Below, one piece after another: positions 52,981-62,467 of a stretch of DNA of 64,000 nucleotides (its first letter is position 1; each line of letters starts with the position of its first letter). Location: positions 1 through 64,000 of the forward strand of contig JANWUS010000024.1 of the NCBI GenBank assembly GCA_024958715.1, read 5' to 3'. The translations under genes and the position numbers were made by a program. Source of the stretch: Cyanobium sp. FGCU52. Lineage in GTDB: Bacteria > Cyanobacteriota > Cyanobacteriia > PCC-6307 > Cyanobiaceae. The notes under the pieces are model-generated. The model did no database searches, was not told where the DNA came from, and worked only from the letters and a program-made list of their open reading frames with translations.

Positions 52981-55119
52981 TCAGTCTGCTCCGGCCCCCA
53001 CCAGCGCGTCGGCCGTGGTCTCGCTCTCCCCATCCCCATCGGGGCTCGGCCCCTCCGCGTCGGGATGGAAGTACTCCCACACCTGACGGGCCAGGGCGGG
53101 ACCCATGCCGGGGGCCTCGGCGATCCGCTCCACGCTCGCCAGCTGGATGGCATCGATCGAGCGGAAATGGGCCAGCAGATCCCGCACCCGCTTGGGGCCA
53201 AGGCCCGGGATCTCGCTGAGGCGCGAGCGCTTCATCCGCTCGCCGCGCTGCTGGCGGTGGAAGCTCACGGCGAAGCGGTGGGCCTCGTCGCGCAGCCGCC
53301 GCAGCAGCTGCACCCCCAACTGGTCGGGCTCGGTGTCGAGCGGCTCCTTCGCCCCCGGCAGGAACACCTCCTCCCGCTGCTTGGCCAGGGAGCACACCAC
53401 CAGCTCCTCGTGCAGGTTCAGCTCCCGCAGCGCCTCCATCACCGCCGACAGCTGGCCCTTGCCCCCGTCGATCATCACCACATCCGGCCAGTCGTTCAGG
53501 CCGCCGGTGTGCAGGGCGCTGCCGGCGGCACGGCGCACCTCGCCCAGATCCACGCCGCTGGCCTTGGCCTGGGCCCAGCGACGGAAACGCCGGCGGATCA
53601 CCTCGGCCATCGCCATGAAATCGTCGGAGTGGCCGGCGTGGATCGAGCTGCTGCGGATCCGGTACTTGCGGTAGTGCTGCTTGGCGGGCAGGCCGTCGAC
53701 GAACACCACCTGGGAGGCCACGGCGTCACTGCCCTGGATGTGGCTGATGTCGTAGCCCTCGATCCGGCGCGGCGGGCGCACCATCTCCAGGATCTGGGCC
53801 AGATCCTCCGTGGCCAGCTGGTGCTGCTCGGCCGTGCGCTGGGCCCGCTGCAGCTCGTAGCCGGCGTTGCGTTCCACCAGTTCGATCAGCTCGGCCTTCT
53901 GCTGCCGGCGGGGTACCGCCAGTTTCACCTTCCGGCCCCGCCGCTCCGCCAGCCACTCGCCGATCAGCTCCTGCTGGGGCAGGGGGTGCTGCAGCAGCAG
54001 CTCCGGCGGGATCTCCACCGGCTCCACCTGGCTGTAGTGCTCCTCCACCACCCGCTGCAGGATGCGGCCGGGGTCTTCCGCCACCCCCTCGCCCGCCAGC
54101 CCCTGGCCCGCCACGGCATCGGCGGTGAAGCCCAGCCGGCCCACCAGCTTGCCGGCCCGCATCTGGAACAGCTGCACCGCCGCCAGGCGCCCGTCGCTGG
54201 CCAGGGCGATCACGTCGCGGCTCACCGAGCTGTCGCCCAGGCTCATCTTCTGGTCGGCGGTGAGGGCGTCGAGACCCTGGAGCTGGTCGCGCACCCGGGC
54301 CGCCGCCTCGAAATCGAGCCGCTCCGCATAGCGCTCCATCTGCTCGCGCAGCAGATCGATCAGCTCCTCGTTGCGGCCCTGGAACACCATCGCCACCTGG
54401 CGCAGGGTCTGGTGGTAGTCGTCGGAGCTGATCTTCTCCTGGCAGACCCCGGGACAGCGGCCGATGTCGTAGTTGAGGCAGGTGCGGTCGCGGTGGAGCG
54501 GCAGGGGCCGCTGGCGCAGCGGAAACACCCGCTTCACCAGGCCCAGGGTGCGGCGCAGCAGGCCCACATCCACGTAGGGGCCGTAGAAGCGATCGAGGGG
54601 GGAGCGGAAGCGGCGGCGGCGGGTGATGAAGATGCGCGGATAGGCCTCGCTCCAGGTGATGCAGAGGTAGGGGTACTTCTTGTCGTCCTTCAGCAGCACG
54701 TTGAAGTGCGGCTGATGGTTCTTGATCAGGTTCGACTCCAGTGCCAGCGCCTCGGCTTCGCTGTCGGTGACGATGAACTCGATCTCGCACACCTGCCGCA
54801 CCATCAGGGCGATGCGCGGGCTGTGGCCGTGGCCGGAGCCGCTCTGGAAGTAGCTGCGCACCCGCTGGCGCAGCACTTTCGCCTTGCCGATGTAGAGGAT
54901 GCGGTCGTCGGCGTCGCGCATCAGGTAGCAGCCCGGCTCCGCCGGCACCTCCTTCAGGCGCTGGCGCAGGCGTTCGGGCTGGAGCAGCAGGGGGCGGCCG
55001 GCGGCGCCGGCCGGATCGGCATGGGTGGGGCGTTCGATCGGCCCTGCCCCCTCAGCCGCCGTACTGCCAGCCGGTGGGACCGAGTTCCAGCGCCGCGCCG
55101 TCGCGGTGCAGCACGGCAC
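52981..55119 (-). CDS. uvrC: excinuclease ABC subunit C
   Basis: 712 residues as drawn. GIY-YIG endonuclease '[20 protein letters not shown]', a UVR helix ([20 protein letters not shown]), the RNase H-like second nuclease with '[20 protein letters not shown]' and '[20 protein letters not shown]', and the C-terminal helix-hairpin-helix pair '[18 protein letters not shown]'. UvrC makes both incisions in nucleotide excision repair. The ATG at 55119 overlaps the preceding flavin reductase by 68 bases and family similarity starts about 45 residues in; no better ATG, GTG or TTG was found, so the start is doubtful. Confidence 0.95.
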   Translation of the reverse strand: MPCCTATARRWNSVPPAGSTAAEGAGPIERPTHADPAGAAGRPLLLQPERLRQRLKEVPAEPGCYLMRDADDRILYIGKAKVLRQRVRSYFQSGSGHGHSPRIALMVRQVCEIEFIVTDSEAEALALESNLIKNHQPHFNVLLKDDKKYPYLCITWSEAYPRIFITRRRRFRSPLDRFYGPYVDVGLLRRTLGLVKRVFPLRQRPLPLHRDRTCLNYDIGRCPGVCQEKISSDDYHQTLRQVAMVFQGRNEELIDLLREQMERYAERLDFEAAARVRDQLQGLDALTADQKMSLGDSSVSRDVIALASDGRLAAVQLFQMRAGKLVGRLGFTADAVAGQGLAGEGVAEDPGRILQRVVEEHYSQVEPVEIPPELLLQHPLPQQELIGEWLAERRGRKVKLAVPRRQQKAELIELVERNAGYELQRAQRTAEQHQLATEDLAQILEMVRPPRRIEGYDISHIQGSDAVASQVVFVDGLPAKQHYRKYRIRSSSIHAGHSDDFMAMAEVIRRRFRRWAQAKASGVDLGEVRRAAGSALHTGGLNDWPDVVMIDGGKGQLSAVMEALRELNLHEELVVCSLAKQREEVFLPGAKEPLDTEPDQLGVQLLRRLRDEAHRFAVSFHRQQRGERMKRSRLSEIPGLGPKRVRDLLAHFRSIDAIQLASVERIAEAPGMGPALARQVWEYFHPDAEGPSPDGDGESETTADALVGAGAD

Positions 55120-55543
55120 TCTTCACCTCGCCCACGAACACGGTGTGGTCGCCGGCGGCCACCTGACCCACCAGCTGGCACTCCACCGCCCCGAGGGCGT
55201 CGTCGAGGATCGGCAGGCCGAGGGCGCCGAGCTGGAAGGGGGCGGCGTCGAAGCGGCCGCCGAGGGCTTTCTGGGGCTTGAAGAACACGGCGGCCAGGTC
55301 CTTCTGGTCGGCCGCCAGCACGTTGAGCGAGAAGCGGCCGGTGCGCTGGATGACGCCGTTGCTGGTGCTGTCGGCCCGCACCGCCATCACCACCAGGGGC
55401 GGTTCGAAGGAGCCCTGGGTGACCCAGCTGGCGGTGAAGCCGTTCACCTCGTCGCCCTCGGCCACGCCGCAGATGAACACGCCGTGGGGGATCTTGCGCA
55501 GCAGGGTCTTCTTGGCGGCGGCGTCGAGGCTGACTTCGGCCAT
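55052..55543 (-). CDS. flavin reductase family protein
   Basis: 163 residues with the FMN-binding split barrel: '[20 protein letters not shown]', '[20 protein letters not shown]', '[20 protein letters not shown]' and the late '[20 protein letters not shown]'. These proteins reduce flavins or serve as flavodiiron-type partners; similar domains end cyanobacterial flavodiiron proteins, but this one is stand-alone. It is divergent from coaD. Confidence 0.9.
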   Translation of the reverse strand: MAEVSLDAAAKKTLLRKIPHGVFICGVAEGDEVNGFTASWVTQGSFEPPLVVMAVRADSTSNGVIQRTGRFSLNVLAADQKDLAAVFFKPQKALGGRFDAAPFQLGALGLPILDDALGAVECQLVGQVAAGDHTVFVGEVKSAVLHRDGAALELGPTGWQYGG

Positions 55544-55642
55544 GGAGGACGTGCTGGGTGGGAGGTCCTCTGGACTCTAGGAACCGGGCGGATGCCGGGC
55601 GGGGGCGGGCCCCCCTACCCTCCGGGCTTGCTGCACGGTTCC

Positions 55643-56134
55643 ATGCGCGCGCTCTATCCGGGCAGCTTCGATCCCCTCACCCTCGGCCACCTCGACCTGA
55701 TCGAGCGCGCCAGCCGGCTGTTCGACGGCCTGGTGGTGGCGGTGCTGCAGAACCCCGGCAAGCAGCCCGCCTTCCCGCTGGAGCGGCGGCTGGAGCAGAT
55801 CCGCAGCGCCACCGCCCACCTGGAGGGGGTGGAGGTGGCCAGTTTCGACGGGCTCACGGTGGAGTTCGCCGGCGCCTGCGGCGCCGAGGTGATCCTGCGG
55901 GGTCTGCGGGCCCTGTCCGACTTCGAGTTCGAGTTGCAGATCGCTCACACCAACAAGAGCCTCGCCCCGCACCTGGAGACGCTCTTCCTCGCCACGGCGG
56001 TGCACCACAGCTTCCTCAGCAGCTCGGTGGTGAAGGAGGTGGCGCGCTTCGGTGGTGATGTGGCGCACATGGTGCCGGCTGGAGTGGCGCGCGACCTGGA
56101 GAGGCTCTTTAATCGATCATCCCCTCACGTCTGA
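55643..56134 (+). CDS. coaD: phosphopantetheine adenylyltransferase
   Basis: 163 residues, full length. '[20 protein letters not shown]' contains the T/H-x-G-H nucleotidyl-transferase motif, followed by '[20 protein letters not shown]', '[20 protein letters not shown]' and '[10 protein letters not shown]'. It makes dephospho-CoA in coenzyme A synthesis. The divIVA-like gene begins 2 bases after its stop, so they are co-transcribed. Confidence 0.96.
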   Translation: MRALYPGSFDPLTLGHLDLIERASRLFDGLVVAVLQNPGKQPAFPLERRLEQIRSATAHLEGVEVASFDGLTVEFAGACGAEVILRGLRALSDFEFELQIAHTNKSLAPHLETLFLATAVHHSFLSSSVVKEVARFGGDVAHMVPAGVARDLERLFNRSSPHV

Positions 56135-56135
56135 C

Positions 56136-57092
56136 ATGTCAGAGGTCCGCATCACCGTTCTCGACCAGCTGGACCAGCTCGAGGACATCGTCCTGGACGG
56201 CAGTCGCATCCCCTTCAGCGGCGGGCGCCTCGTCAACGAGCAGGACGCCATCGAGGTGATGGATGCGCTGAGGGAGTCGCTGCCGAGCCAGATCACCCAG
56301 GCCGACGAGCTGATCCGCCAGCGCGACACCTTCGTGGAGAAGGCCCGCCAGCAGGCCGAGGAGATCGTGGCCGCCGCCCGTCGTGAGCGGGAGCAGCTGA
56401 TCGCCACCGCCTCGATCCGCCATGAGGCCGAGCGGCATGTGGCGGAGTTGCGCGAGCAGGCCCGCCTGCAGTGCGAGCAGATGATCGCCCAGGCCCGTCA
56501 GCAGGCCGCCCAGACGGAGCAGGAACTGCAGAGCCGCATGGCCCAGCTGGAGCAGCAGTTCGCGGTGCGCCGTCAGCAGCTCGAGCAGGAGGCGCAGACC
56601 CGCCGTCAGCAGCTGGAGGGCGAGGCCGCCGAGCGCAACCGGGTGCTGGTGGAGCAGCACGAGCGCGCCCGGCAGCAGGCGATGCAGGAGCTGGAGACCA
56701 TCCGCCAGGAGGGGCTGCGGGTGCAGCGCGACAGCCAGGTGGAAGCCGAGCGCCTGCACAACGACGCCCTCCAGTTCCGCCAGCAGACCCAGCAGCAGTG
56801 CGATGCCCTGATCGCCCGCAGCCGTCAGGAGGCCGCCACGATCCAGGAGGGCGCCAACCGCTATGCGGAGCAGGTCCTCGGCGAACTCGAGGGTCGGCTC
56901 AAGGAGCTCAGCCAGGTGGTGCTGGGGGGCCGGCGCGAACTGGTGCGGATGCAGAACCCGGAGACCCCGACCAACGGGGCCGTGGTGCCGCTGCCGGAGG
57001 CGGCCAACGGCCTGCCCCAGGTGGAACCGATGAACCGGGCCCGCCGGGCCGCCGGGCGCCTGCGCCGTGCAACCCGCGGCCTGGCCAGCTGA
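56136..57092 (+). CDS. DivIVA-like coiled-coil protein (Cdv3-type)
   Basis: 318 residues, almost wholly coiled coil from about 50 to 280 and rich in Gln, Glu and Arg. The N-terminal 'LDQLDQLEDIVLDGSRIPFS' with 'GGRLVNEQDAIEVMDALRES' is a conserved cyanobacterial opening seen before DivIVA-like coils; the C-terminus is basic (RARRAAGRLRRATRGLAS). A cell-division or envelope-scaffold role is inferred. It directly follows coaD and is followed by a strong terminator. Confidence 0.7.
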   Translation: MSEVRITVLDQLDQLEDIVLDGSRIPFSGGRLVNEQDAIEVMDALRESLPSQITQADELIRQRDTFVEKARQQAEEIVAAARREREQLIATASIRHEAERHVAELREQARLQCEQMIAQARQQAAQTEQELQSRMAQLEQQFAVRRQQLEQEAQTRRQQLEGEAAERNRVLVEQHERARQQAMQELETIRQEGLRVQRDSQVEAERLHNDALQFRQQTQQQCDALIARSRQEAATIQEGANRYAEQVLGELEGRLKELSQVVLGGRRELVRMQNPETPTNGAVVPLPEAANGLPQVEPMNRARRAAGRLRRATRGLAS

Positions 57093-57111
57093 GCCACGCG
57101 ACTCTCAAGGA

Positions 57112-57146
57112 AAAGCCCCCGGGACCTTGCGGTTCCGGGGGCTTTC
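57112..57146. terminator. bidirectional intrinsic terminator between the DivIVA-like gene and dacB
   Basis: AGCCCCCGGGACC, loop TTGC, GGTTCCGGGGGCT gives a 13-bp stem with one G-U pair. TTTCT follows on the plus strand and TTTTCC on the minus strand, so it can end both convergent transcripts. Confidence 0.88.
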
Positions 57147-57185
57147 TGCTGGGGTGCAATCGTTCAGCCGCCCCGTGGCGGTGGT

Positions 57186-58526
57186 TCAGTAGGCCTGGGT
57201 TCCGGCGCAGAGGGACACGTTCTGCACCTGCCGCAGCACCCGGCCGATCGTGGCGTTGGGGGCGGAGGCCCCATTGGAGATGGCGCTGAAGTAGCGCGGG
57301 CCATCGGAGGTGAGCACCAGGCCGCTGATCGAGCGCACACCGGTGAGGGTGCCGGTTTTGGCGTACACCTGCCCGTCGAGGCTGGTGCCCTTGAACAGGT
57401 TGCGCAGGGTGCCGCGCTGGCCGGCGATCGCCATCGAGCCCACGTAGTCGCGGCGGTAGGGATGCTGATCCATCCGCAGCAGCAGGGCGGTGAGGAAGCG
57501 GCTGGTGAGCCGGTTCGCCCGGTCGAGACCGCTGCCGTCGTGGATGGAGACCCCTTCGAGGGGCAGGCCCTGGGCGTTCAGCCAGCTCCAGTTGCGCCGT
57601 GTCGCCTCGTTCAGGTCCCAGGTGTCGGCGGCGGTGCGCAGCAGCACCTCGGCGGTGAAGTTGTGGCTCTCCGTGTTCGCCAGGCTCAGCAGCCCATGCA
57701 TCGAGATCGAGGGCTCCTCATGGATCAGCACCGCGTCAGCAGGGATCGGCGTCCGCGAGGACACCACACTGAGCTGGGCGCTGCCACCCTGCTGGGCGAT
57801 CGCCCGCTTCATCAGGATCTGGAGGCGGGAGGGGGGATTGCTCACCGCCTCGTCGATGGCGTTGCTGGTGAGGGCCAGACGGGTGATGGGCGCGCCGTAG
57901 GCATAGGCGCGGTCGGCATAGTTCCATCCCTGGGGCCACCAGGCCTGGGCCGGTTCCTCCGCCAGCTGCATCCGCACGGCGGAGCCGATCGCTCCGCTGC
58001 TGCCGCCGGAGTTCAGCGCCAGGCGGGCGAAGCGCTGCAGATGGGGAAGGGCCAGATCGGGATCCCCCTGGCCGGTGAGCCGCAGGGTGCCATCGGGCAG
58101 GCGCCACAGCTGGGTGGCGAGGCGATGGTCGGGGCCGAGACGGTCGAGGGCGAAGGCGCTGCTCACCAGCTTCTGGTTCGACGCCGGCACCCGCGGCCGG
58201 GTGCCGTTCACGTCGGCCAGGAGCCGGCCGGCGGGATCGGCCACCGAGATGCTCCAGGCAAAGCTTTCCTCCCCCACCAGCGAGGCGACCCGCTGCTGGA
58301 GAGCGGGACAGCTGACCTGGCTCTGAAGACGGGGCAGGCCGTTGGGAGCGGGCAGTTCCGGAAGCGCCGCCAGCGGCACGGGCCGAAGGCCGCGACTGGG
58401 AGGCAGGGCCGGAGCTCCCAGGGCGGGGGCCGGGGATGCCAGCGCCGTGACCGGTGCGAGCAGAGGCAGCACGAGGCTGCCACCCAGGAGCAACGAGGCC
58501 AGCCGGGCGGGGGAGGAGTGGCGCAT
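57186..58526 (-). CDS. dacB: D-alanyl-D-alanine carboxypeptidase/endopeptidase (PBP4, S13 family)
   Basis: 446 residues: signal peptide (LASLLLGGSLVLPLLAPVTA), then the S13 catalytic motifs S-x-x-K as 'PASNQKLVSSAFALDRLG', S-x-N as 'ANTESHNFTAEVLLR', and K-T-G as 'VYAKTGTLTGVRSISG'. It trims or opens peptidoglycan cross-links in the periplasm. It is the last gene of the minus-strand cluster that starts with dapF, and its start lies 2 bases after the DUF4330 gene. Confidence 0.95.
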   Translation of the reverse strand: MRHSSPARLASLLLGGSLVLPLLAPVTALASPAPALGAPALPPSRGLRPVPLAALPELPAPNGLPRLQSQVSCPALQQRVASLVGEESFAWSISVADPAGRLLADVNGTRPRVPASNQKLVSSAFALDRLGPDHRLATQLWRLPDGTLRLTGQGDPDLALPHLQRFARLALNSGGSSGAIGSAVRMQLAEEPAQAWWPQGWNYADRAYAYGAPITRLALTSNAIDEAVSNPPSRLQILMKRAIAQQGGSAQLSVVSSRTPIPADAVLIHEEPSISMHGLLSLANTESHNFTAEVLLRTAADTWDLNEATRRNWSWLNAQGLPLEGVSIHDGSGLDRANRLTSRFLTALLLRMDQHPYRRDYVGSMAIAGQRGTLRNLFKGTSLDGQVYAKTGTLTGVRSISGLVLTSDGPRYFSAISNGASAPNATIGRVLRQVQNVSLCAGTQAY

Positions 58527-58528
58527 GG

Positions 58529-59053
58529 TCAGAGAGCTCCGATCTTGAGGTCGGTGACGCTGCCGCCGAAGCGGTAGGTGGAACCCTCGAGCTCCACCGG
58601 GGCGCCGATCTTGATCGCCTGGTTGCCGAACACCAGGCCGTCCTTGGTCTTGCGGCCCTGCCCCTCGAGGATGAAGCGGGCGTCGAAGCTGCCGAAGGTC
58701 TTCTGGTTGGGGTCGGGGGCGCTCACCACCCTGCCGTCGGGGCTGAGAGTGGAGATGCGGCGCTCGAGGGGGATGATGCGGCGGATCGCCACCGAGCCGT
58801 GGGGCTGGTTGCGGATCACGATCTGCACCTTGCCGTCGGCCTCGGCACTGCGGAGCAGGCTCGCCGAATCGGCGGAGGGCACACCGCGCACGTCGACCGT
58901 GACGGTGACGGGCTGAAGGGCACCGGTGGCGCGGGCCACGGCACCACTGAGTTTCGGCGACCAGATCACCCCACCGACCGCCAGCACCACGGCGGCGGCA
59001 GCGCCGAGATCCACCAGGCTCCAGGAACGGGAGGGAGAGTCAGGGTTCGCCAT
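58529..59053 (-). CDS. DUF4330 family membrane-anchored protein
   Basis: 174 residues from the ATG at 59053. One N-terminal membrane helix (LVDLGAAAAVVLAVGGVIWS) is followed by 'KLSGAVARATGALQPVTVTV', 'DVRGVPSAD' and a beta-rich domain ending 'GNQAIKIGAPVELEG-STYRF'. This is the cyanobacterial DUF4330 pattern. Function unknown. It sits between DUF1995 and dacB on the same strand. Confidence 0.85.
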   Translation of the reverse strand: MANPDSPSRSWSLVDLGAAAAVVLAVGGVIWSPKLSGAVARATGALQPVTVTVDVRGVPSADSASLLRSAEADGKVQIVIRNQPHGSVAIRRIIPLERRISTLSPDGRVVSAPDPNQKTFGSFDARFILEGQGRKTKDGLVFGNQAIKIGAPVELEGSTYRFGGSVTDLKIGAL

Positions 59054-59112
59054 AGGACAACCAAGGTCCGCGAAGTGTACGCAGGACAACCCGGCCGCAC
59101 CAGGCCCGCTGC

Positions 59113-59811
59113 CTACTTCTGCAGTCCCTCGATCAGATCGCCCAGGGCGCGCAGGTTGGCCCCCAGCCCGGGCTCCGCTCCCCCCGCCAGAGCCCGCTCC
59201 TGCTCCTCGGCATCGGGCTTGCGCTCGAAGGTCGCCACGGGACGGAATCCGTCGGGATCAAGCCGGTACAACTCCCATTCGCCCGGATGGGCACGGCGCA
59301 GGGCACTGCCCGCCTGGGGCACCAGGGCATAGGCGCTCTGCCAGAGGGAGAGGAAGCCGCGGCGGCGCTGGCGGGCCACGCTGCCGATGCCCACCGCCGC
59401 ATCCTCCAGGGAGGGATTGAGCAGCACCACCGGCCCCCGGTGCTGCTCGCAGAGGGCTTCCACCTCCTCGTACTCGGTCTGCGCCGGGGCCACCAGGATC
59501 AGCAGATCGGCAGCGGCGGCCTCCTCGCCCTGGGCCTGGCGGCGGCGCTCGTCGCCGTAGCTCCCGAGAGCCTCCGCCAGCTGGGGGGCATCCCGCCTGG
59601 CCAGGGCCGCCGCGCCCGCGTCGGGGAACAGCAGGCGCAGGGCGGGATGGTCCACGCGCAACTCCTCGGCCAGCCGCAGGGCGACCGGCAGAAGCCGCAA
59701 CCCCTCGAAGCGCAGCTCCGCGGTCCAGCGGCCGTTGGGATCCGCCGCCAGGGCCGAGCGCAGCGCCTGCAGCAGCTGCTGTTCGGCGGCGAGCAGATCA
59801 GCGGGAAGCAT
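59113..59811 (-). CDS. DUF1995 family protein
   Basis: 232 residues, matching the DUF1995 family shared by cyanobacteria and chloroplasts: 'ELRFEGLRLLPVALRLAEEL', 'LRLLFPDAGAAALARRD', 'LLILVAPAQTEYEEVEALCE' with 'VVLLNPSLEDAAVGIG', then 'WQSAYALVPQAGSALRRAHP' and 'WELYRLDPDGFRPVATFERK'. Function unknown. It is downstream of the cysteine desulfurase gene by 25 bases. Confidence 0.88.
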   Translation of the reverse strand: MLPADLLAAEQQLLQALRSALAADPNGRWTAELRFEGLRLLPVALRLAEELRVDHPALRLLFPDAGAAALARRDAPQLAEALGSYGDERRRQAQGEEAAAADLLILVAPAQTEYEEVEALCEQHRGPVVLLNPSLEDAAVGIGSVARQRRRGFLSLWQSAYALVPQAGSALRRAHPGEWELYRLDPDGFRPVATFERKPDAEEQERALAGGAEPGLGANLRALGDLIEGLQK

Positions 59812-59836
59812 GGGCAGGTGGCAACCGCAGCGGACC

Positions 59837-61027
59837 CTACCCCTGCTGCTCCACCTCCCGCCGGGCCGCCGCCAGATCGGCCGCCAGCGGCTCCAGGTCG
59901 GCGGGGGTGTGCCAGGAGCCGAGGCTGATCCGCAGTCCCGATCCGGCGGCCGCCGGATCGAAGCCCATCGCCTGAAGCATCGGACTGGCGCCAGCGCTGG
60001 AGCCGCTGCGGCAGGCCGATCCGCTGCTCACCGCCCAGCCGCGGCGGGCCAGGGCCCGCACCACGGCGCGGCCGGGCAGGGGACGGCCCTGGGAGTCGGC
60101 CATCGCCAGGGCGATGTGGTGGGGCAGGCGGCCCGGCGACTCCACCGGAGACGGCCCGAGCAGGCTGGTGCCCTCCAGGGCCAGCAGCCGCTCCAGCAGG
60201 TCGTCGCGAACGGCAGCGATGGGATCCTCGCCATCGGCGAATCGGGCGGTGGCCTCCTCCAGCGCCGTGGCGAAGCCCACCGCCAGGGCCACCGGCTCGG
60301 TGCCTCCCCGCAGACCCCCCTCCTGGCTGCCGCCGATGGGGGGTTCCAGCGTCAGACCCGATCGCACCAGCAGGGCACCGATGCCGCGCGGTCCCTCGAG
60401 CTTGTGGGCGGTGCAGCTGAGCAGATCCACCGGAAGGCGTGAAAACGCCACGGGGCGATGGCCCACCACCTGCACCGCATCCACATGCAGGAGCACCCCG
60501 GAAGCCCGGCACAGTTCACCGATCGCCTCGATCGGCTGCAGGGTGCCCACCTCGCTCTGCCCCCAGATCAGCGAGACCAGCCGGGTGGGAGGGGCGAGCA
60601 GGGGGATGAGGGCCTCCAGGTCGATCACGCCGCGCCGGTCGACGGGAACCACCGCCACGTTCCAGCCACTGCGCTGCAATCGTTCGGCAGCGGCCACGGT
60701 GGCGGGATGCTCCACGGCCGTGATCAGCAGCCGGCCGGGGGGCAGGCAGGCGCAGGTCCCGAGCAGGGCGAGGTGGATGGCTTCGCTGGCCCCGGAGACG
60801 AACACCAGGCGTCCGCTGCCCAGCTCGAGCCGATCGGCCAGGCGCTGGCGGCTGCGCTCCAGGGCTTCCGCCGCCGCCAGCCCCGGGCCATGGAGGCTGG
60901 AGGGGTTGGCCCAGGCCGTGGCCCAGGCCTCCTCCATCGCCGCTCTCACCCCGGCGGAGGGGGGCGTGGTGGCGCAGGTGTCGAGGTAGCGGGCGCGGCC
61001 CGCCGTTTCAGCCAGGGAGGCCGGCAT
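59837..61027 (-). CDS. cysteine desulfurase (NifS/IscS family)
   Basis: 396 residues. 'RYLDTCATTPPSAGVRAAME' and 'NPSSLHGPGLAAAEALERSR' open the fold-type I enzyme; 'SLIWGQSEVGTLQPIEAIGE' and 'LHVDAVQVVGH' precede the PLP Lys in 'LLSCTAHKLEGPRGIGALLV'; the catalytic Cys lies in 'AVSSGSACRSGSSAGASPML'. It takes sulfur from cysteine for Fe-S clusters and thio-cofactors. The start ATG at 61027 overlaps the dapF end by 20 bases. Confidence 0.92.
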   Translation of the reverse strand: MPASLAETAGRARYLDTCATTPPSAGVRAAMEEAWATAWANPSSLHGPGLAAAEALERSRQRLADRLELGSGRLVFVSGASEAIHLALLGTCACLPPGRLLITAVEHPATVAAAERLQRSGWNVAVVPVDRRGVIDLEALIPLLAPPTRLVSLIWGQSEVGTLQPIEAIGELCRASGVLLHVDAVQVVGHRPVAFSRLPVDLLSCTAHKLEGPRGIGALLVRSGLTLEPPIGGSQEGGLRGGTEPVALAVGFATALEEATARFADGEDPIAAVRDDLLERLLALEGTSLLGPSPVESPGRLPHHIALAMADSQGRPLPGRAVVRALARRGWAVSSGSACRSGSSAGASPMLQAMGFDPAAAGSGLRISLGSWHTPADLEPLAADLAAARREVEQQG

Positions 61028-62141
61028 CCCGCTCGAACCGCGCCCTGGTGCGGGACTCGAAGGAGTCGCTGGCGATCGTGACCAGTTCATCGAGGGAGCG
61101 CTTCTCCAGCAGGGCGGCGACGGCGGCCCGGGCGGCGGCACTGGGACAGGCCTCCGGCCGCACGCAGCCGTTGACGCAGGCGGTGGCGCAGTCGATCGCC
61201 TCGGCGGCAGCAGGACCGGCCGGTTCGCCGGCAGCGGCAGGGGTGGAGGCTTCCTGGGCGGGGGCGAGGGTCTCGGGGCCCGGCGCCAGCACCCCCTCGA
61301 ACACCACCTCGGCGGGACCGCTCATGAACACGTGGCCATCCGCTCCGTCCCATTCGATCTCCAGCGGACCGCCGGGCAGATCGATCCGGGCCAGTCCGGC
61401 GCTGAGACCAAGGCGGTGGCAGGCCACGAGCGTGGCGCAGGCCCCGGTGCCGCAGGCGAGGGTGGGGCCCGCCCCCCGTTCCCACACGCGCATCACCAGG
61501 TGGTCGGGCGCCAGCACCTGAACGACGTGCACATTGGTGCGCGCCGGGAAGGCGTCGTGGTGCTCCAGCAGGGGACCGAGATGCTCCAGGTCCACGGCGG
61601 CCACATCGGCGACGGGCACCACCACGTGGGGATTGCCCATCCCGGCGGCGGCCACCGTCAGCCACTGCCCCTCCACCTCCAGCTCACCCTGGGGAAGGCC
61701 GGCCGGCCCGATGGGCAGGGTGGTGGGCACCGCCGCGGGCTCGAGGAACGGCGGCCCCATGTCGACCCGGATCAGCCCCTCGGGGCGCAGTTCCGGCACG
61801 ATCCGACCGGCCAGGGTCTCCACCTGCCAGGTGCGACCCGGCGCCGCCCCCTCCTGATCGGCCAGGAAGCGGGCCAGGCAGCGGATGCCGTTGCCGCACA
61901 TCTCAGGTTCGGTTCCATCGGCGTTGAAGATGCGCATCCGCAGCTCGCCGCCCTCCCGCGGCGGCAGGGCCAGGATCACGCCATCGCCGCCGACGCCGAA
62001 GCGGCGATCGCAGAGTCGGCGCACGGTGGATCCGTCCAGCCCCAGGGGCGCGGAGCCATCCGCCTCGTCGGCGGCCAGATGCCGGCCATCGATGACGAGG
62101 AAGTCATTTCCCAGGCCCTGAATCTTGCTGAATCGGAGCAC
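61008..62141 (-). CDS. dapF: diaminopimelate epimerase with a Cys-rich C-terminal extension
   Basis: 377 residues from a GTG at 62141. The DapF core has both catalytic Cys: 'EPEMCGNGIRCLARFLAD' and 'GAGPTLACGTGACATLVACH', plus 'LRFSKIQGLGNDFLVIDG' and 'DRRFGVGGDGVILAL'. It converts LL- to meso-diaminopimelate for lysine and peptidoglycan. The usual protein is about 280 residues; here some 94 more follow, a Pro/Ala linker then 'DCATACVNGCVRPEACPSAA' (Cys318, 322, 326, 332) and a helical end. The extension and its overlap with a cysteine desulfurase gene are unusual. Confidence 0.93.
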   Translation of the reverse strand: MLRFSKIQGLGNDFLVIDGRHLAADEADGSAPLGLDGSTVRRLCDRRFGVGGDGVILALPPREGGELRMRIFNADGTEPEMCGNGIRCLARFLADQEGAAPGRTWQVETLAGRIVPELRPEGLIRVDMGPPFLEPAAVPTTLPIGPAGLPQGELEVEGQWLTVAAAGMGNPHVVVPVADVAAVDLEHLGPLLEHHDAFPARTNVHVVQVLAPDHLVMRVWERGAGPTLACGTGACATLVACHRLGLSAGLARIDLPGGPLEIEWDGADGHVFMSGPAEVVFEGVLAPGPETLAPAQEASTPAAAGEPAGPAAAEAIDCATACVNGCVRPEACPSAAARAAVAALLEKRSLDELVTIASDSFESRTRARFERDAGLPG

Positions 62142-62171
62142 CGTTCCAAGATGGATGGACGGCCCGATCCT

Positions 62172-62411
62172 ATGCAGAGCTTCTTCGAACGGCGGGGTCC
62201 CCGCCTGGACACCAGCCTCCCCAGCGTCCGCCACGTGCAGGAGCTGATCCGCAACCGCACGATGGTGCACGTGGTGCTGATGGGTGGCCAGGAACTGGAG
62301 GGAACGCTCCGCTGGCAGGACAACGACTTCCTGGCCCTGCGCCAGGACGCCAGCCTGCCCCTGGTGCTGCTCAACCGCAACGCCATCAGCCTGCTGCGCG
62401 CCCTGCCCTGA
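62172..62411 (+). CDS. hfq: cyanobacterial Hfq (Sm-like) protein
   Basis: 79 residues. 'LPSVRHVQELIRNRTMVHVV', 'LMGGQELEGTLRWQDNDFLA' and 'LVLLNRNAISLLRALP' match the short, divergent Hfq of cyanobacteria (Sm1 and Sm2 motifs), which lacks the usual Y/F-KH RNA-binding residues and in Synechocystis is linked to motility and PilB1. The ATG at 62172 is chosen; one at 62151 adds seven residues. It is divergent from dapF with about 30 bases between. Confidence 0.85.
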   Translation: MQSFFERRGPRLDTSLPSVRHVQELIRNRTMVHVVLMGGQELEGTLRWQDNDFLALRQDASLPLVLLNRNAISLLRALP

Positions 62412-62467
62412 TCCCGTCCGCAGGGGCTGTGGCACAGTCTGGCGGGTGATCCGGTCAGCGACCTCCC

